Assembly: GCA_028872645.1 (NCBI GenBank)
Contig: JAPKDK010000114.1
Location: 1 to 8,818 of the forward strand
Origin: Verrucomicrobiota bacterium
GTDB lineage: Bacteria; Verrucomicrobiota; Verrucomicrobiia; Limisphaerales; UBA1100
Length of the DNA: 8,818 nt
Direction of reading: 5' to 3'
Position 1 is the stretch's first letter, and every line of letters begins with the position of its first letter. This document shows, piece by piece, positions 5,483-8,818 of the stretch. Made by a program: the position numbers and the translations under genes. Below the pieces are notes generated by a model. It saw only the letters and a list, made by a program, of their open reading frames with translations, had not been told where the DNA came from and did no database searches.

Positions 5483-6976
5483 CTAATACACTCTCCGCAT
5501 GCTCGAGGAGAGCAGGCCCAGTTCGCCGCGATATTTAGCTACGGTGCGGCGGGCGATTTTGATGTCGTTTTCGCTAAGCAACTTCACCAACTGCTCATCC
5601 GAAAGCGGCTTAGCTTTGTTCTCGTCTTCCACCAGATCAGCGATCATTTGTTTCACGCTAGTGTTGCTGACGCCTTTCCCGCTGCCGGTTGCAATTGCGC
5701 CGGTGAAAAAGAATCGCATCTCGAAAAGTCCCTGCGGTGTTTTTATGTACTTGCCGCTCACCGCGCGGCTCACGGTTGTCTCGTGCACTCCCACCTTTTC
5801 GGCGATCTCGGACATCGTCATCGGTTTCAGCGCCGAAACGCCCTCGTCCATAAACGCCTCCTGCCGCGCCACGATTTCGCGCGCGATGTTCAGGATGGTA
5901 TCCTGCCGTTGGTGGATGCTGTTGATGAGAAAATTCCCGTCGCGAATCTTGGCTCGGATGTATTCGCGCACATCCTTGGAATCACGCGCTTCCGTCAGCA
6001 AATCCTTGTATGAATTACTGATGCGCAATTGCGGCACTTCCTCGCGATTGGAGGTCACCTCCCATTGGTCATCCTTCCAATTCACAAACACCTCGGGCAT
6101 CACGTATTGTTCCGGCGAGCTTTGAAACGCACTGCCCGGTCTTGGATCGAGGTGGGAAATGTTTTTGGCGATATCCTGCACCTCGTCGTTTTCCACGCCG
6201 AGCGCTTTGGCAATCTCGGGAAACCGCCGGCGACCCAGCGCATCCATATGTTGCTCCACCAGTTTGTATTCATCCGAATCAATTTTTCCCTGGCGTTCCA
6301 ACTGCAGCAACAGGCACTCGCGCAAGTCGCGCGCGCCCACGCCGGCCGGTTCGAAGGAGCGGATAACCGAAAGCGTTTCCTCCACCACCTCACGGTCGCA
6401 ACCGGTGGCTTCCACCAACTCCTCCACGCTCACCTGCAAAAATCCATTGTCATCGATGTTGCCGATGATTTCCTCGGCCACCTTCATTTCCTCCAAATCC
6501 AAATCGCTCTGATTGGATTGTTCCATCAACAAATCCTGCAACGACGTGCCGCTCGTGATGGACTCCATCAAAAACTGCCGACGCTCATCATCGTCCTCGC
6601 TGGGGCGGGCGACCGGTGCCACTTGGGAAGCACTAAAATGATCGCGCCATTCCTCGCTCATCTCGGCGAGGCGCTCGAGTTCTTTGCTGAAGTCATCCAC
6701 CGGCTCGCCATTGCTCTCCGCGGTGGGATCCACTTGCGTGCCCTCGGGCGACTGAACTTCCGGTGCTTCGGCAGTCGCATCGCCGTTTTCAGCCAGAGCC
6801 CCTTCATCGGGCGAAAGCTCCTCGAGTACAGGATTTTCCTGCAACTCCTTGTTGATCATTGAACGCAAATCCAGCATCGGCGCTTGCAGGAAGGCTAGCG
6901 ACTGCTGCATCTGCGGAGACATGACCTGCATTTGCGCAAGTCTCTGTCCCAATTGCATTCTCGGTTCAAAAGCCAT
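5483..6976 (-). CDS. rpoN: RNA polymerase sigma-54 factor
   Basis: A full-length, 497-residue sigma-54. Region I is a Gln- and Leu-rich N-terminus (residues 8-53, including LGQRLAQMQVMSPQMQQ), which contacts activator ATPases. Region II is acidic and variable (about 55-135). The core-binding domain covers about 136-290. The helix-turn-helix that reads the -12 element is at about 388-408 (MSEIAEKVGVHETTVSRAVSG). The RpoN box ARRTVAKYR (475-483), which reads the -24 element, is perfect. It directs core polymerase to -24/-12 promoters that need an enhancer-binding ATPase. The start is the ATG at 6976; no Shine-Dalgarno is present. The usual neighbours (lptB, hpf, ptsN) are absent. A strong sigma-54 promoter lies just upstream but points away from this gene. 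Confidence 0.97.
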   Translation of the reverse strand: MAFEPRMQLGQRLAQMQVMSPQMQQSLAFLQAPMLDLRSMINKELQENPVLEELSPDEGALAENGDATAEAPEVQSPEGTQVDPTAESNGEPVDDFSKELERLAEMSEEWRDHFSASQVAPVARPSEDDDERRQFLMESITSGTSLQDLLMEQSNQSDLDLEEMKVAEEIIGNIDDNGFLQVSVEELVEATGCDREVVEETLSVIRSFEPAGVGARDLRECLLLQLERQGKIDSDEYKLVEQHMDALGRRRFPEIAKALGVENDEVQDIAKNISHLDPRPGSAFQSSPEQYVMPEVFVNWKDDQWEVTSNREEVPQLRISNSYKDLLTEARDSKDVREYIRAKIRDGNFLINSIHQRQDTILNIAREIVARQEAFMDEGVSALKPMTMSEIAEKVGVHETTVSRAVSGKYIKTPQGLFEMRFFFTGAIATGSGKGVSNTSVKQMIADLVEDENKAKPLSDEQLVKLLSENDIKIARRTVAKYRGELGLLSSSMRRVY

Positions 6977-7004
6977 AGGTCGGGCGGCTATTTGTTGTTA
7001 CCGT

Positions 7005-7066
7005 TTTTGGACCCAAAAGGCAAGACCAATGGCACGCAAACTGCTTGCACTTTTGATCCGCCAAAA
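7005..7066. repeat. Two short TTTTG...CAAAA palindromes flanking the sigma-54 promoter
   Basis: TTTTGG (7005-7010) and CCAAAA (7013-7018) form a 6-bp inverted repeat with a 2-base centre. A second, looser one, TTTTG (7051-7055) and CCAAAA (7061-7066), sits on the other side of the -24/-12 element, and both are followed by GG. They could be sites for a local regulator or simply AT-rich spacer; the arms are short. Confidence 0.3.
7030..7045 (+). promoter_or_regulatory. Sigma-54 (-24/-12) promoter upstream of the metallo-hydrolase gene
   Basis: TGGCACG (7030-7036), four bases, then CTGCT (7041-7045). The -24 block matches the consensus at all seven positions, the -12 block keeps the essential GC (7043-7044) plus the preceding T and following T, and the GG-to-GC spacing is exactly that required. 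Transcription would start about 12 bases after the GC, near 7055-7057, leaving a leader of about 70 bases before the GTG of the metallo-hydrolase gene. It lies in the rpoN/metallo-hydrolase intergenic region. Matching sequence and location are seen; activity is inferred. An activator site would usually be about 100 bp upstream, that is within the start of rpoN. Confidence 0.7.
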
Positions 7067-7125
7067 AAGGTTCCGCAAATATAACTCCATTTTGTGGAAG
7101 CGTAACGTGTAAATGAAATTAAATT

Positions 7126-7962
7126 GTGCCTCTTCCAGCTGCGCCGTACACTCCCCCCCGCGTGGAGGAAGTTCGGTTCACCATTTTTGGCAGCGGCAGC
7201 GGCGGTAATGCTGCGTACTTGGAAACGCCCGGCGCGCGCGTGCTCGTCGATTGCGGCTTCAGTGCCAAACGCATTCGCAATGCACTGCTCGCGCTCGATC
7301 GCACCCCCGAACGGCTCGATGGCATTCTCATCACCCATGAACATTCCGACCACATCACCGGCCTGCGCGTGCTGGCCGCCAAGCTCGGCATTCCGGTTTA
7401 TTGCAACCGACATACCGCCGATGAAATCCGGCACATTCACAAATGCGATTTTGAGTTTCGGATTTTTGAAACCGGGCAGCCCTTTGAAGTGGGCGATCTC
7501 ACCGTCGAAACTTTCCCCGTGCCGCACGACTCCATTGAGCCGGTTGGCTTTGTGATTCACACCCCCGCCGCACACATTGGCTGGCTCACTGATCTCGGCC
7601 ACGGCACCCGCCTCATTGCCGATCGCGTGCGCGAATGCGAAATCCTCCTGCTCGAAACCAATCACGACCTCGACCTCCTACGCAACGATCCGCTTCGGCC
7701 GCCTTATCTCAAGCAACGCATCACCAGCAAGCACGGCCATCTTTCCAACGAAGGCGCCGCCGATTTTCTGGAGCAAATTTTGCATCCCAACCTCCGGCAT
7801 CTGTATTGCGTTCACCTCAGCAGCGACTGCAATACACCAGAAATTGTCCGGACCGAAATCACCGCCAAACTTGCCGCGCTCGGTGCCAGCCACGTGCAGG
7901 TGCATCTCACCGAGCAATCCGCCCCCTGCCCCACGCTCGTTTTGCCCATAAATTTGGCGTAA
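7126..7962 (+). CDS. MBL-fold metallo-hydrolase, YycJ/WalJ type
   Basis: A 278-residue metallo-beta-lactamase-fold protein. The N-terminal IFGSGSGGNAAYLE (20-33) and LVDCGFSAKRI (40-50) are typical of the YycJ/WalJ group. Metal ligands are visible: THEHSDH with His71, His73, Asp75 and His76, then His134 (VPHDS), Asp156 (LTDLGH) and His230 (VHLSSDCN). SKHGHLSN (201-208) fits the group's conserved late motif. Members are thought to act as nucleases or phosphodiesterases linked to DNA repair or cell-wall signalling in Firmicutes; the substrate here is not known. The start used is a GTG at 7126; a second GTG at 7162 (residue 13) would trim the poorly conserved N-terminus and still keep the domain. 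There is no Shine-Dalgarno at either. A strong -24/-12 promoter precedes it, so sigma-54 control is likely. Confidence 0.88.
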   Translation: MPLPAAPYTPPRVEEVRFTIFGSGSGGNAAYLETPGARVLVDCGFSAKRIRNALLALDRTPERLDGILITHEHSDHITGLRVLAAKLGIPVYCNRHTADEIRHIHKCDFEFRIFETGQPFEVGDLTVETFPVPHDSIEPVGFVIHTPAAHIGWLTDLGHGTRLIADRVRECEILLLETNHDLDLLRNDPLRPPYLKQRITSKHGHLSNEGAADFLEQILHPNLRHLYCVHLSSDCNTPEIVRTEITAKLAALGASHVQVHLTEQSAPCPTLVLPINLA

Positions 7963-8016
7963 AAATCCGTTGCCACCGTGGCGGCGACCCTTTAGAGTTT
8001 CGTGCGTACCAGTTAT

Positions 8017-8039
8017 TTGCGCGGGCCCAACTTGCGCGG
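8017..8039 (+). repeat. Direct repeat TTGCGCGG, 15-base period
   Basis: TTGCGCGG occurs at 8017-8024 and again at 8032-8039 in the 110-bp gap before the last gene. The 15-base period could place two regulator half-sites, but with GC-rich octamers chance is a real alternative. The remainder of this gap has no recognisable terminator, only a weak GCCA/TGGC stem near 7971-7981, and ends in an unusual C- and A-rich leader (AACCCAACCAACCCTCC) directly before the ATG. Confidence 0.25.
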
Positions 8040-8072
8040 AAACCTAACAACCCAACCAACCCTCCTCAATCT

Positions 8073-8818
8073 ATGTCAGAAAAAATTGGATTCGTCGGCG
8101 TAGGGCGCATGGGCGCCAATATGGCCCGACGCCTCAAGGAACAAAACTTCAACGTCACCGCCGTCTTTGACGTCAACACCCCCGCCGCACAATCGTTGGC
8201 GGAAGAAATCGGCGCACGCCATTGCGCTAAACTGCCGGAAGTCACTAAGTACTCCGACATCATCATCACCGTCGTCACTGACGACAAGGCAATGAAAAGC
8301 ATCTTCAACGGCAGCGGCTCACTGCTCGCCCGCTCCAAAGGTCGCCTCTTTATTAACTGCGCCACCATCAGCCCTGCCACCCACATCAAGGTCGAGGAAT
8401 GGGCCGCCAAACACGAAGCCCAAACCCTCGAAGCCTGCATGGCCAGCTCCATCACCCAAGCCCGCAACGGCACTCTCTATTTAATGTGCGCCGGTGCCGA
8501 GGAAGCCTTCGCTCGCGCCGAGCCTGTGCTTGACGCACTTTCCATCACCAACAAATACATCGGCCCCGCCGGCAGCGCCGCCAAGCTCAAGGCGCTGCTG
8601 AATATGGTGATGAACATCAACACCGCCGGCCTCGCCGAAGGCCTCGGCCTCGCCGATTCTCTCGGATTGGATCTCAGCATCGTCCGCGAAATTTTCAGCC
8701 AAACCGGGGCCAACAGCCGCGTGCTGGAAACTGACGGCGAAGATATGGTCATCAAAGACCACGAATGCTACTTCAGCGCCGCCCACGCCGCCAAAGACAG
8801 CGGCATCGCCCTCAAACT
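8073..8818 (+). CDS. Beta-hydroxyacid dehydrogenase (3-hydroxyisobutyrate dehydrogenase/GarR-like), C-terminus cut by window edge
   Basis: An open frame runs from the ATG at 8073 off the right edge, giving 248 residues of an expected roughly 290. The N-terminal Rossmann motif GFVGVGRMG (6-14) and Asp33 at the end of the second strand point to NAD binding. The catalytic lysine is Lys173 in AKLKALLNMV, with Asn177 four residues later, and AHAAKDSGIAL (237-247) matches the family's late KD motif. This family reduces or oxidises short beta-hydroxyacids or semialdehydes such as tartronate semialdehyde, 3-hydroxyisobutyrate or succinic semialdehyde. The substrate-binding signature, normally of the form DAPVSGG, reads EACMASS (120-126), so the substrate may be unusual. 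Codons strongly favour C at the third position, which could reflect high expression. It follows the metallo-hydrolase gene after 110 bp and probably has its own promoter. Confidence 0.88.
   Translation, partial: MSEKIGFVGVGRMGANMARRLKEQNFNVTAVFDVNTPAAQSLAEEIGARHCAKLPEVTKYSDIIITVVTDDKAMKSIFNGSGSLLARSKGRLFINCATISPATHIKVEEWAAKHEAQTLEACMASSITQARNGTLYLMCAGAEEAFARAEPVLDALSITNKYIGPAGSAAKLKALLNMVMNINTAGLAEGLGLADSLGLDLSIVREIFSQTGANSRVLETDGEDMVIKDHECYFSAAHAAKDSGIALK

Noticed and set aside
5649..5664. TGTTTCACG followed by CTAGTGT, resembling a parS site near parB
   Set aside because: Only the left half matches the TGTTTCACGTGAAACA consensus; the right half does not form the palindrome, and it lies in rpoN coding sequence.
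6537..6551. Minus-strand GGCACG-N3-TTGCA resembling a sigma-54 promoter
   Set aside because: Spacing between the GG and GC elements is one base short, the leading T is missing and it lies inside rpoN.
6029..6862. Plus-strand open frame of 277 codons opposite rpoN
   Set aside because: Rich in His, Leu and Gln with no domain, fully inside an intact rpoN on the other strand.
6988..7665. Minus-strand open frame opposite the metallo-hydrolase
   Set aside because: Antisense to an intact metallo-beta-lactamase-fold gene and no family motif seen.

Overview
The window is a gene-dense stretch of a bacterial chromosome with fairly high GC. It carries nine protein genes, two of them cut by the window edges, and no RNA genes, mobile elements or CRISPR arrays that I can see. 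Gene content (sigma-54, chromosomal-type ParB, a YwqK/MORN-repeat protein, a YycJ/WalJ-type metallo-hydrolase, a DUF309 protein) and the near absence of Shine-Dalgarno sequences suggest a member of the PVC group, perhaps Verrucomicrobiota. That placement is an inference from style, not from a marker gene.

Layout. Positions 1-502 (minus) hold the N-terminal part of a protein built of exact 24-residue YwqK/MORN-like repeats. A 107-bp divergent intergenic region with nested inverted repeats separates it from a D-2-hydroxyacid dehydrogenase (610-1560, plus). This gene converges, with one base between stop codons, on a minus-strand cluster read 3961 to 1562: a DUF309 protein, biotin synthase BioB and an M14 zinc carboxypeptidase-like enzyme. 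Divergent from that cluster, 27 bp away, is a plus-strand pair, parB and def (peptide deformylase), joined by a TAATG stop/start overlap. def converges on rpoN (sigma-54, minus, 5483-6976). Divergent from rpoN is a metallo-beta-lactamase-fold hydrolase (7126-7962, plus), and the window ends inside a beta-hydroxyacid dehydrogenase (8073 onward, plus).

The most notable points are two. First, the BioB keeps the radical-SAM CxxxCxxC cluster but lacks three of the four ligands of the classical [2Fe-2S] sulfur-donor cluster (two Cys and the Arg). It has instead a C-terminal Cys-Gly-Cys motif, which suggests a non-classical BioB using a different auxiliary cluster. Second, a near-perfect -24/-12 sigma-54 promoter (TGGCACG-N4-CTGCT, 7030-7045) lies in the rpoN/metallo-hydrolase intergenic region and points at the metallo-hydrolase gene, so that gene is a candidate sigma-54 target encoded next to sigma-54 itself.

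The rest is mainly housekeeping: chromosome segregation (ParB), N-terminal protein processing (Def), biotin synthesis, transcription initiation (RpoN) and two hydroxyacid dehydrogenases that could both touch glycerate/glyoxylate metabolism. I find no clear evidence for a wholly new multi-gene system.
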